A stretch of 24,055 bases of DNA from a bacterium UBA4883 (GTDB lineage Bacteria > Bacillota > Clostridia > Oscillospirales > Acutalibacteraceae). Positions 1 to 6,296 of the stretch are shown here, piece by piece. A model generated the notes under the pieces. The model was not told the DNA's origin. It did no database searches and saw only the letters and a list, made by a program, of their open reading frames with translations. Numbering within the stretch: the first letter of the stretch is position 1; every line of letters starts with the position of its first letter. The position numbers were made by a program, and so were the translations under genes. The DNA lies in NCBI GenBank assembly GCA_002399225.1, contig DHDF01000023.1:25687-49741 (forward strand), read 5' to 3'.

Positions 1-678
1 GACATCGAGTTCTGGGGCAAAGCCGCTCATGCCAGCACGGCTCCGGAACAGGGCATCAATGCGCTGGACGCGCTGATCTTGACTTATAACGGCATCAACG
101 CCCTGCGGCAGCATTTGCCGAAAGACGTTCAGATTCATGGGGTGATTTTAGACGGCGGCAGCGCGCCGAACATTGTCCCGGATTACAGCCGCGGCCGTTT
201 CTATCTCCGGGCCCAAACGCGCGCGCGGGTGGATGCCACCCATCAAAAGGTTCAAAAGATTGCCGCCGGGGCCGCTTCCATGACCGGCTGCCGGTGGAAA
301 GTCTCGTTTTTCCAGAATAAAATCGACAACCTGATTCCGAACAAAAAGCTGGACGCCGTTTATCTGAAACACGCAAAGGAACTGGGAGAAGAACTTTCCG
401 GAATCGACCAGTTCCCCACGACCGACGCGGGGAATGTCTCCCATTCCGTTCCCACCCTGCACGCCACCTTAAAATCCCTGGAAGAAAATGCTCCGGCGCA
501 TTCGATTGCGTTCCGGGACGGGTGCGTCAAACCGTACGCGCTTGATTCCATCACGCGCGGTACAAAACTGCTGTCGCTGACCGCGCTGGATCTGCTGCAA
601 AATCCTTCTCTGGTGAAAGAGATTCGGGCTTATCACAGCGAGCTGCTGGGAACCGCAAATGCCGCAAAAGCGGTCTAA
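1..678 (+). CDS. M20-family amidohydrolase, C-terminal part (5' end outside window)
   Basis: The frame is open from the first base to the TAA at 676-678 and gives 225 residues with no start, so the gene begins upstream. The opening residues (GKAAHASTAPEQGINALDAL) match the dimerisation domain of M20 metallopeptidases. The later stretch around SAPNIVPDYSRGRFYLRA and the TTDAGNVSHSVPTLH segment are typical of the AbgB/ACY1L2-like branch, which hydrolyses N-acyl amino acids or p-aminobenzoyl-glutamate. SHSVPTLH falls near the C-terminal catalytic lobe, where these enzymes carry a metal-ligand histidine. The N-terminal metal-binding half is not visible, so substrate cannot be predicted. A peptidase or aminoacylase of the same family is equally possible. 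No terminator directly follows the stop. Confidence 0.85.
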   Translation, partial: DIEFWGKAAHASTAPEQGINALDALILTYNGINALRQHLPKDVQIHGVILDGGSAPNIVPDYSRGRFYLRAQTRARVDATHQKVQKIAAGAASMTGCRWKVSFFQNKIDNLIPNKKLDAVYLKHAKELGEELSGIDQFPTTDAGNVSHSVPTLHATLKSLEENAPAHSIAFRDGCVKPYALDSITRGTKLLSLTALDLLQNPSLVKEIRAYHSELLGTANAAKAV

Positions 679-720
679 ACTTTGAACTTGCCGCAAAAAT
701 ATGGATTCAAAACGAATCGG

Positions 721-973
721 ATGGAGGCGAAGAAAACAATGAGCAAATTACACGCACCTTTTCGCTTTTGAAGATGAGAACACAGTGGCAAAGCAGACAA
801 TCCTGCTCCGGCACAGCTGCTTGCGGAATTGTTCCGTGAAAATAATAGGAAGATCACAACCGCGTCCGCAGTGCGGTTTTGCCTCCTGTGAAATTGGGAA
901 CAAATTGACCGAAGAGGAACAGTGGGCGAAGCTGGCCCTTGTGAAAGAAATTGCGGAGGAAGTTTGGAAGTAA
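721..973 (+). pseudogene. Possible decayed small gene, unidentified
   Basis: An ATG at 721 (another in frame at 739) opens a frame that stops after 17 codons at 769-771. Protein-like sequence then continues in other frames: FAFEDENTVAKQ, then NPAPAQLLAELFRENNRKIT, then LTEEEQWAKLALVKEIAEEVWK ending at the TAA 971-973. A strong terminator follows. The pieces read as one small soluble helical protein split by at least two frameshifts, but I do not recognise the family. The alternative is that this is non-coding sequence with chance open frames. Low confidence. Confidence 0.3.
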
Positions 974-991
974 GCGCTCTTACTTTCAGAC

Positions 992-1033
992 AAAACGCCG
1001 TCTGAGTCGAAACCTCAGGCGGCGTTTTGCTCT
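992..1033 (+). terminator. Intrinsic terminator, possibly bidirectional
   Basis: AAAACGCCGTCTGAG (992-1006) pairs with CTCAGGCGGCGTTTT (1014-1028), a 15-bp stem with one G-U pair and a 7-base loop. A-rich and T-rich edges flank it, so it could act on both strands. It sits after the degraded reading frame and before the hemerythrin promoter, and insulates the two. Confidence 0.85.
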
Positions 1034-1105
1034 GTTCTTTTGGCGCGCATCCCCAGGCTGCCAGAAATTTTCCAGTTTTTCCCCCCTTTTTTCGCAGCGT
1101 GCCCC

Positions 1106-1133
1106 TTGACAAAAAGAGGAAAAGTTATATACT
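1106..1133 (+). promoter_or_regulatory. Sigma-A-type promoter of hemerythrin-cheX operon
   Basis: TTGACA at 1106-1111, a 16-base spacer, and TATACT at 1128-1133. The hemerythrin ATG lies 43 bases further on, preceded by a GAGGCGG ribosome binding site at 1164-1170. The -10 element overlaps a 14-bp palindrome, listed separately. Confidence 0.75.
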
Positions 1134-1143
1134 AATATTAGTA
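1130..1143. promoter_or_regulatory. 14-bp perfect palindrome over the -10 box, candidate operator
   Basis: TACTAATATTAGTA is its own reverse complement. It starts inside the -10 hexamer and extends over the expected transcription start, the usual place for a repressor site. I cannot assign a regulator family from the sequence. Confidence 0.5.
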
Positions 1144-1175
1144 ATTATTATTAAATTTTAAAAGAGGCGGTCGCA

Positions 1176-1592
1176 ATGATGTGGAAAGAAAAGTATAAAA
1201 TTGGGATTCCTCTGGTCGACCAGCAGCACAAAGAGCTGTTTGACCGGGTCGAAGAATTCATCAAAGCGCTGAGGAAACCGGGGGACTGGACGGAGAAGCT
1301 GCCGGAAGTCAAGAAAACGCTTGCGTTTATGCAAAAATATGTGGTTGACCACTTTGCTGCCGAAGAGGCCTACCAGAAAAAAATCGGGTATCCGGATTTG
1401 CCGGCGCACCATGAGATTCACAAGAATTTCACGGACTATGTCATGCGGTGCGCCCATGATTTTGAGCAGGAGGGATACCCGGAACCGGAAGTTCAGAAGT
1501 TTGCCGGCACCTTGCTCGCCTGGCTGATTAACCACGTTGTGGCGACCGATCTAAAGATGAGCAAATACGTTAAAAAGGAAGGTGCTTTGTAA
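1176..1592 (+). CDS. Bacteriohemerythrin
   Basis: This 138-residue protein has the usual length of a single-domain bacteriohemerythrin, which binds O2 reversibly at a carboxylate-bridged di-iron site in a four-helix bundle. All seven expected ligands are visible: H18 (DQQHKELF), H59 and E63 (HFAAE), H78 and H82 (HHEIH), and H120 and D125 (NHVVATD). There is no signal peptide, so it is cytoplasmic. The ATG at 1176 is chosen because GAGGCGG lies 6 bases upstream; a second ATG follows directly. Its TAA overlaps the ATG of the cheX-like gene by one base, which implies translational coupling. In an anaerobe it could scavenge or sense O2; the partner gene favours a signalling link, which is inference. 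Confidence 0.95.
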   Translation: MMWKEKYKIGIPLVDQQHKELFDRVEEFIKALRKPGDWTEKLPEVKKTLAFMQKYVVDHFAAEEAYQKKIGYPDLPAHHEIHKNFTDYVMRCAHDFEQEGYPEPEVQKFAGTLLAWLINHVVATDLKMSKYVKKEGAL

Positions 1593-2050
1593 TGGCGGTG
1601 CAGCAGTGGAAGGACAACCCGTTTTTCGATGCGACCAAAGAGGTTTTTCAAAGTATGCTGGATATGGAGATTTCCCCGCTGCCGGAAAACGGCGGAACGG
1701 GGCGGGAAGAAAATGTGAGGGTCGAGATCGCTTTGGTCGGGGATCTTTCGGGGACCGTCGTTTATAATTTCCCGAAATCCACAACGCTGAATATTGTCAA
1801 AGCCCTTTCCGGGATGGATGCGGACCAACTTGATGAATTTGCGACTTCCATGCTCGGCGAGATGGCCAATATTATCAGCGGAAATGCCGTCACCGCCCTT
1901 TCCGGTCAAAACTATCAATGCGACATCAAACCTCCTCAGATTACCGTCGGCAGTGCGGATTCCGGAAAATACTGCGATTCCGTCGATTTGCAGCTTCGTG
2001 CCCCGGTGGGGGAGATGTGCGAACATATCCGCCTTTCTTCAAAGTCCTGA
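1592..2050 (+). CDS. cheX: CheX-like chemotaxis phosphatase
   Basis: The protein has 152 residues, the size of CheX, a CheY-P phosphatase of the CheC/CheX/FliY family. The family active-site pattern E-x-x-N is present as E90-M-A-N93 in LGEMANIISGNAV, on the helix where the family places it. One such motif, as in CheX, argues against CheC, which has two. The start ATG shares a base with the hemerythrin stop, and AAGGAAGG lies upstream inside that gene. No other chemotaxis gene is in the window, so the phosphorylated partner is unknown; a stand-alone CheX-like regulator acting on a non-chemotaxis receiver is possible. The gene ends 49 bp before the convergent ribH, with no clear terminator between them. 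Confidence 0.88.
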   Translation: MAVQQWKDNPFFDATKEVFQSMLDMEISPLPENGGTGREENVRVEIALVGDLSGTVVYNFPKSTTLNIVKALSGMDADQLDEFATSMLGEMANIISGNAVTALSGQNYQCDIKPPQITVGSADSGKYCDSVDLQLRAPVGEMCEHIRLSSKS

Positions 2051-2099
2051 CCGAAAGACAGACGGCTGACAGGGCCTGCGGAAATCCGGTCCGTCCGGT

Positions 2100-2585
2100 T
2101 TACGCTTCCAAAGAGGGGGAACGGTCTATCTGCCGGAGAAGATTGACCATTTCGATGGCGGAAAGCGCGGCTTCATACCCTTTGTTCCCGGATTTGGCCC
2201 CGGCGCGTTCGATTGCCTGTTCGATATTTTCCGTGGTCAGCACACCGAAGATCACGGGAATTTTACTTTCGAGGGCGACTTGCGCGATCCCTTTTGAAAC
2301 TTCGTTGCAGATAGAGTCGTAATGGGAAGTTTCCCCGCGGATTACGGCGCCGACGCAGATCACGGCGTCGTACTGCCCGGACCGGGCCATCTTTTCGGCA
2401 GTGAGCGGGATTTCAAAAGCGCCGGGCACCCGGGCCACTGCGATCTGCTCCTCCGGCACGCCGTGCCGGACCAGACCGTCCAAGGCGCCTTCCAGCAGCC
2501 GTTTGACGATAAAATCATTGAATCTGGAAGCGACGATTGCGACCCGCATTTTTTCGGCGACTACTTTTCCTTCGAATAGTTTCAT
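2100..2585 (-). CDS. ribH: 6,7-dimethyl-8-ribityllumazine synthase
   Basis: This 161-residue protein is full length for RibH, which condenses 5-amino-6-ribitylamino-uracil with 3,4-dihydroxy-2-butanone 4-phosphate in the penultimate step of riboflavin synthesis. Diagnostic segments are [17 protein letters not shown] near the N-terminus, VPGAFEIPL (53-61) and [21 protein letters not shown]88 is in the position of the catalytic His. Family members usually have A or P after GAVIRG, here E-T-S. It is the last gene of the rib operon. A GGAGG ribosome binding site precedes the ATG (CAT at 2583-2585). The 67-bp gap from ribBA is larger than the other gaps in the operon. Confidence 0.97.
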   Translation of the reverse strand: MKLFEGKVVAEKMRVAIVASRFNDFIVKRLLEGALDGLVRHGVPEEQIAVARVPGAFEIPLTAEKMARSGQYDAVICVGAVIRGETSHYDSICNEVSKGIAQVALESKIPVIFGVLTTENIEQAIERAGAKSGNKGYEAALSAIEMVNLLRQIDRSPSLEA

Positions 2586-2637
2586 TTTACTTTCCTCCAG
2601 TTTATGACCCGTAAAGGACGGGGTGGATTTTTTTAGC

Positions 2638-2688
2638 GGGATGTCTGTTCCCTCAATGGATGAGAGAAAACAGATGTCCCATTTTTTT
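2638..2688 (+). terminator. Hairpin with T-tract across the ribBA stop, reading on the plus strand
   Basis: GGGATGTCTGTT (2638-2649) pairs with AACAGATGTCCC (2669-2680), a 12-bp stem with two G-U pairs, extended by inner pairs. ATTTTTTT follows at 2681-2688 on the plus strand. It has terminator form only on the strand antisense to ribBA-ribH. On the minus strand the RNA would still form a hairpin over the ribBA stop codon but without a U-run, so it may instead limit or process the mRNA before ribH. Confidence 0.45.
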
Positions 2689-3855
2689 CGCCTTTGTTTT
2701 CAGGTAAAAGGCATCTTCCTCCTGGGGTGCAATTTCGATCGGCACCCGTTCGGCAATTTTAACTCCGAATCCGTCGAGACCGTAAATTTTGCTTGGATTA
2801 TTGGTCAGCAACCGGATGGTTTTAGCCCCCAGATCCTGCAGAATCTGAGCGCCGATCCAGTATTCCCTCAGATCCGGCGCGAAGCCGAGTTCCAGGTTTG
2901 CCTCCACCGTGTCGCGGCCTTTTTCCTGTAATTCATAGGCTTTTAATTTGTTAATCAGCCCGATCCCGCGCCCTTCCTGGCTCATATAGAGAAGAATTCC
3001 GCGCTCTTCTTTTTCAATCTGCCTTATGGCGGCCGCAAGCTGTTGCCCGCAGTCACAGCGCAGGGAACCGAACACATCCCCCGTCAGACATTCCGAGTGG
3101 ACGCGGCACAGAAGATTTTCCCCGTCCCCAATCTCTCCTTTGACCAGGGCGACATGCTGTTCCCCGGTCAGGTCGTTGACGTATCCGTGGATCTGAAATT
3201 CACCGTAGGCGGTGGGCAGCCTGGCGGAGGCCATGTGAACCACATGCTTGTCATGGCGCCGGCAGTAGTCCTGCAAATCGTGGACCGTGATAAAAACAAG
3301 ATGGTGCTCCTTTGCAAACTCCCGAAGCTGGGGTGTGCGCATCATGTGCCCGTCCTCCGCCATGACTTCGCAGCAGAGGCCGCATTCTTTCAGGCCCGCA
3401 AAGCGCATGAGATCCACGGTCGCCTCGGTATGACCGCCGCGCGTCAGGACCCCGCCGCGCCGTGCAATCAGCGGAAACATATGGCCCGGCCGGCGGAAGT
3501 CCTCCGGCTTTGCGCCGCTTTCCACGCATTTTCGGGCGGTCAGGGATCGCTCCGCTGCGGAGACCCCGGTCGTGGTGTCTTTGTGGTCGATGGAAACTGT
3601 GAAAGCGGTCAAGTGGTTGTCTGTGTTTTCCGCCACCATCTGCCCTAGTCCCAGCTGACGGCCCAGCTGTTCCTTCATCGGCATACAGATCAGGCCCTTT
3701 GCATAGGTAGCCATAAAGTTCACGTTTTCACAAGTTGCAAACTGCGCCGCACAAATGCAGTCCCCTTCATTTTCACGGCTTTTGTCATCTGAGACAAGGA
3801 TGATTTTTCCTGCGCGGAGAGCGTCCAGCGCTTCGGGAATCGTATTGTAATCCAT
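2653..3855 (-). CDS. ribBA: Bifunctional DHBP synthase / GTP cyclohydrolase II
   Basis: The 400-residue fusion has the typical RibBA length. Residues 1-200 are the 3,4-dihydroxy-2-butanone 4-phosphate synthase domain, with the acidic RENEGD loop at 27-32 and [12 protein letters not shown] and [10 protein letters not shown] downstream. Residues 205-400 are GTP cyclohydrolase II, with zinc ligands C256, C267 and C269 ([20 protein letters not shown]) and the QEGRGIGL motif at 293-300. It feeds both branches of riboflavin synthesis from ribulose 5-phosphate and GTP. The ATG (CAT at 3853-3855) follows AAGGAGGT at 3865-3872, which overlaps the ribE stop, so expression is coupled. The C-terminal codons lie in the hairpin at 2638-2680. 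Confidence 0.97.
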   Translation of the reverse strand: MDYNTIPEALDALRAGKIILVSDDKSRENEGDCICAAQFATCENVNFMATYAKGLICMPMKEQLGRQLGLGQMVAENTDNHLTAFTVSIDHKDTTTGVSAAERSLTARKCVESGAKPEDFRRPGHMFPLIARRGGVLTRGGHTEATVDLMRFAGLKECGLCCEVMAEDGHMMRTPQLREFAKEHHLVFITVHDLQDYCRRHDKHVVHMASARLPTAYGEFQIHGYVNDLTGEQHVALVKGEIGDGENLLCRVHSECLTGDVFGSLRCDCGQQLAAAIRQIEKEERGILLYMSQEGRGIGLINKLKAYELQEKGRDTVEANLELGFAPDLREYWIGAQILQDLGAKTIRLLTNNPSKIYGLDGFGVKIAERVPIEIAPQEEDAFYLKTKAKKMGHLFSLIH

Positions 3856-3870
3856 CTTAAAAAGACCTCC

Positions 3871-4503
3871 TTAAAATCCATTCTGTGCTAAAAAGTCCAA
3901 AGTGAAGGGCGAAGAGCGGGGTTCGGGCCGCAAGAGCTTTTGCACATACTTGCCGATCAGATCGGTTTCCAGATTGACCGAATCGCCGGCCTTTTTCCGC
4001 AGCAGCGTGGTTTGCTCCCCCGTGTGAGGGATAATGGAGACGCCAAACTTTTTTGAATCGACGGCTGTCACCGTCAGGCTGATTCCATCGATCGCAACGG
4101 AGCCTTTTTCCACGACCAGACTCAGGATCTCGGGCGGCGCTTCAATTTCGATCAGAACAGAATTTCCCTCCTTCACCCGGTGAGCAATCCGCCCGATCCC
4201 GTCAATATGGCCGGAGACAAAATGCCCACCGAAACGCCCGTTTGCTGCCATCGGCCGTTCCAGGTTGACCGCGTCGCCTGGGCGCAGGCATCCCAGCGCG
4301 CTCCTTCGCAGTGTTTCTGGTGTGACATCGGCGGTAAAGGAGCGACCGTCAAAATCCGTCACGGTCAGGCAGACGCCGTTGACCGCGATGCTGTCACCGA
4401 TTTTCATGCCCTCCAGCACGGCTTTTGCACTCAGCGCAAATCTTCCAGCGTCCGGAAGGATTCGTCGCACTCGGCCGATTTCTTCAATGAGTCCCGTAAA
4501 CAT
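3871..4503 (-). CDS. ribE: Riboflavin synthase alpha chain
   Basis: The 210-residue protein has the two-barrel layout of riboflavin synthase, which dismutates two lumazine molecules to riboflavin. It opens with the hallmark MFTGLIEEIGRV. The first lumazine-binding repeat includes GDSIAVNGVCLTVT and FTADVTPETLRRS; the second includes VEKGSVAIDGISLTVTAV and GVSIIPHTGEQTTL, and each repeat aligns with the other. The start codon directly abuts the TAA of ribD (TAAATG), so there is no intergenic base and its GAAAGG ribosome binding site lies inside ribD. Clostridial operons often call this gene ribE and some annotations ribC. Nothing unusual is seen. Confidence 0.97.
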   Translation of the reverse strand: MFTGLIEEIGRVRRILPDAGRFALSAKAVLEGMKIGDSIAVNGVCLTVTDFDGRSFTADVTPETLRRSALGCLRPGDAVNLERPMAANGRFGGHFVSGHIDGIGRIAHRVKEGNSVLIEIEAPPEILSLVVEKGSVAIDGISLTVTAVDSKKFGVSIIPHTGEQTTLLRKKAGDSVNLETDLIGKYVQKLLRPEPRSSPFTLDFLAQNGF

Positions 4504-5607
4504 TTATTTCACATCCTTTCGCGCCCGGCACCGCAGCCGCAGATCATTTCCCAGGACTTTCACCTCCGGGGCGGAAAATAAAAATCCCCGCTCCGGTGAT
4601 CGGACGCCCAGACCCTCCACGGGCGTTTTTGCCGTTACGCCTCCAAAAATTTTTGGAGCGACATAAGCATAAACTTCCTGCACCAGCCCCGCTTGCAGGG
4701 CGCTTTCGTTCAGCCTGCCGCCGCCTTCCAGCAGAATGCTGTCAATTTCAAGCGCTCCGAGCTGCCGCATCAGCCCCTGCAAGTCCACCATCCCATTGCG
4801 TTCCGGGACGGTTAGGACCTTGACTCCCAGCTTTTCCAGCTTTGCTTTTTTGCCGCTTTCTGAAACGGTCGTTGCCACAAGGGTCGGCACTTGTTTTGCC
4901 GTTTTGCAGATTTGGCTTTTAAGAGGAATCCTCAGATGGCTGTCACAGAGGATGCGGGTAGGATCCCTGCCATTTTCAAACCGGCAGGTAAGCAGCGGAT
5001 CGTCTTTCAGGACCGTTCCGATCCCGACCATGTTCCCTCTGTATTGATGCCGCAGCCGTCGGGCGTCCGCGCGGGCGGCTTCCCCTGTGATCCATTTGGA
5101 AGCGCCCGACGGAGTGGCTATTTTTCCGTCCAATGTCATTGCGTATTTCAGGACAAGGTAAGGCGTTCCCGTAGTGATGTAGTGGAAGTACACAGGATTC
5201 AGCCGGTCGCACTCCTCTTTCAGGAAACCTTCTTCCACGGTTACACCGGAGGCCCTGAGCTGTGCCGTGCCTTTTCCGGCCACCTTCGGGTTGGGATCAC
5301 CGGAGCCGACCACGACTTTGGCGATGCCAGCCCGAAGGATGGCATCCGTGCAGGGCGGCGTCCTTCCGTAATGGCAGCATGGCTCCAGAGTCACATAGAG
5401 TGTCGCTCCTGCGGGAGACTCCGTGCAGGAAGCCAGTGCGTTGCGTTCCGCGTGGAGTTCTCCGCATTTTCTGTGATACCCTTCCCCGATGATGTGTCTG
5501 TTTTTTACGATCACTGCGCCGACCATCGGATTGGGGCTGACCCATCCCTCGCCCTTTTTCGCCAGCGAGATGGCGCGATGCATCCAGTAGCTTGCCTGAT
5601 TCATCAT
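4504..5607 (-). CDS. ribD: Bifunctional diaminohydroxyphosphoribosylaminopyrimidine deaminase / reductase
   Basis: At 367 residues this is full-length RibD, which deaminates and then reduces the GTP-derived pyrimidine. The N-terminal deaminase (about 1-145) shows SPNPMVGAVIV, the zinc motif H52-A-E54, and PCCHYGRTPPC at 76-86. The C-terminal reductase begins around LKYAMTLDGKIATPSGASKWITG and ends with EGGGRLNESAL. It is the first gene of the rib operon. AGGAGGC, 4-10 bases before the ATG (CAT at 5605-5607), lies just after the U-tract of the leader terminator, so FMN-dependent termination would stop RNA polymerase just before this gene. The MM start leaves a one-codon ambiguity. Confidence 0.97.
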   Translation of the reverse strand: MMNQASYWMHRAISLAKKGEGWVSPNPMVGAVIVKNRHIIGEGYHRKCGELHAERNALASCTESPAGATLYVTLEPCCHYGRTPPCTDAILRAGIAKVVVGSGDPNPKVAGKGTAQLRASGVTVEEGFLKEECDRLNPVYFHYITTGTPYLVLKYAMTLDGKIATPSGASKWITGEAARADARRLRHQYRGNMVGIGTVLKDDPLLTCRFENGRDPTRILCDSHLRIPLKSQICKTAKQVPTLVATTVSESGKKAKLEKLGVKVLTVPERNGMVDLQGLMRQLGALEIDSILLEGGGRLNESALQAGLVQEVYAYVAPKIFGGVTAKTPVEGLGVRSPERGFLFSAPEVKVLGNDLRLRCRARKDVK

Positions 5608-5621
5608 CTTGCCTCCTGAAC

Positions 5622-5670
5622 AAAAAAACGGCCCTGTATCAACTTAAAAAAGTTCATACAGGGCCGTTTC
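5622..5670 (-). terminator. Riboswitch-controlled intrinsic terminator of rib operon
   Basis: On the minus strand AAACGGCCCTGTAT (5656-5669 read in reverse) pairs with ATACAGGGCCGTTT, with an inner AACTT/AAGTT extension and a T7 run (5622-5628 on the complement). It lies between the FMN aptamer and ribD. The element GCCCTG in its 5' arm is complementary to CAGGGC in the first aptamer strand (5820-5825), a possible six-base antiterminator contact. Confidence 0.92.
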
Positions 5671-5722
5671 CATACCAAAATTAAGGGATCATAAAAAAAT
5701 CCCGCTTTTTTAGTGCGAAACA

Positions 5723-5830
5723 ATCTTCTTCCATCCAGACTTTACTGTCGGTCCCGGAGTTTCACCGGATCTGCGCCGAAGCGCTTGCGGACTTTACCGC
5801 CGATCGGGAATTTCACCCTGCCCTGAAGAC
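5723..5830 (-). promoter_or_regulatory. FMN riboswitch (RFN element)
   Basis: Read on the minus strand, the leader contains the conserved RFN blocks in order: TCTTCAGGGCAGGGTGAAAT, TCCCGATCGGCGGTAAAG, TCCGGTGAAACTCCGGGACC, and GACAGTAAAGTCTGGATGG, closed by GAAGAAGATT. This is the FMN-binding aptamer. With the terminator next to ribD it forms a transcription-attenuating switch that lowers riboflavin synthesis when FMN is abundant. Confidence 0.97.
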
Positions 5831-5852
5831 CTTCTAAAATTTAATTTTCTTT

Positions 5853-5881
5853 ACTATAACAGATTCCGTTCAATTTTGCAA
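5853..5881 (-). promoter_or_regulatory. Promoter of rib operon
   Basis: On the minus strand TTGCAA (5876-5881), a 17-base spacer, and TATAGT (5853-5858). Transcription would start near 5846, about 16 bases before the aptamer, as expected for a riboswitch leader. Confidence 0.75.
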
Positions 5882-6213
5882 CTTTTTTCCTAAAAATAAT
5901 CCGAAAGCTTTCAAATCGGTTTTTAAAATTTTGCAAGTATTTTTGTCGTCTATGCATATACAGCGAAGGGAGAAAAGTGATCTCTGTCCAGTATGTTTTT
6001 CTTTTTAATATAATTTATTTCTTCAAAATAACATCTTAATACTGCAAATTTGCAGTATAATTTCCCATTGAAGGCGATTGTGCCTAGATGGAAAATTTGT
6101 TTTGGATGAATTGCTTATTTTTTTAAAGAATAAATTAAAAAAATTGTATATGTTATGATTAAATATGATAACTGGTTCTCAAAAACTTATCTCTAGTCAC
6201 TGACATAAAGAAA
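5882..6213. other. AT-rich intergenic region between divergent rib and nhaC-like genes
   Basis: About 330 bp with no coding potential that I can support. It holds a 20-bp palindrome at 6039-6058 and otherwise AT-rich, low-complexity sequence. I see no SAM (S-box) riboswitch or T-box signature here, although NhaC-family methionine carriers in other bacteria can be SAM-regulated. Confidence 0.6.
6039..6058. promoter_or_regulatory. 20-bp perfect palindrome, candidate operator
   Basis: ATACTGCAAATTTGCAGTAT is identical to its reverse complement over all 20 bases. It lies about 155 bp upstream of the extended -10 of the nhaC-like gene and about 160 bp upstream of the rib promoter. It could serve as a dimeric regulator site for either gene. 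Confidence 0.5.
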
Positions 6214-6222
6214 TGATATACT
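6214..6222 (+). promoter_or_regulatory. Extended -10 promoter of nhaC-like gene
   Basis: TGATATACT carries the TGn extension before TATACT, and no good -35 lies at normal spacing, which is common for extended -10 promoters. The block ATGATATACTTGATACAGTG (6213-6232) resembles the one before the methionine gamma-lyase gene. Confidence 0.55.
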
Positions 6223-6296
6223 TGATACAGTGGGGAAGACATTATGCAGGCGTACGTTAAGGCGATGTCAGGAAAGATTTGTTAGGAGGAGAATTT

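Noticed and set aside
1493..2026. Minus-strand open frame of 177 codons opposite cheX
   Set aside because: Shadow of the coupled hemerythrin-cheX pair; no promoter or ribosome binding site.
3043..3648. Plus-strand open frame of 201 codons
   Set aside because: Antisense to ribBA, which is fully supported.
4891..5619. Plus-strand open frame of 242 codons
   Set aside because: Antisense to ribD; no start signal or domain pattern.
5882..6296. SAM riboswitch upstream of the NhaC-type gene
   Set aside because: Considered because methionine carriers of this family can be SAM-regulated, but the conserved S-box blocks are not present.
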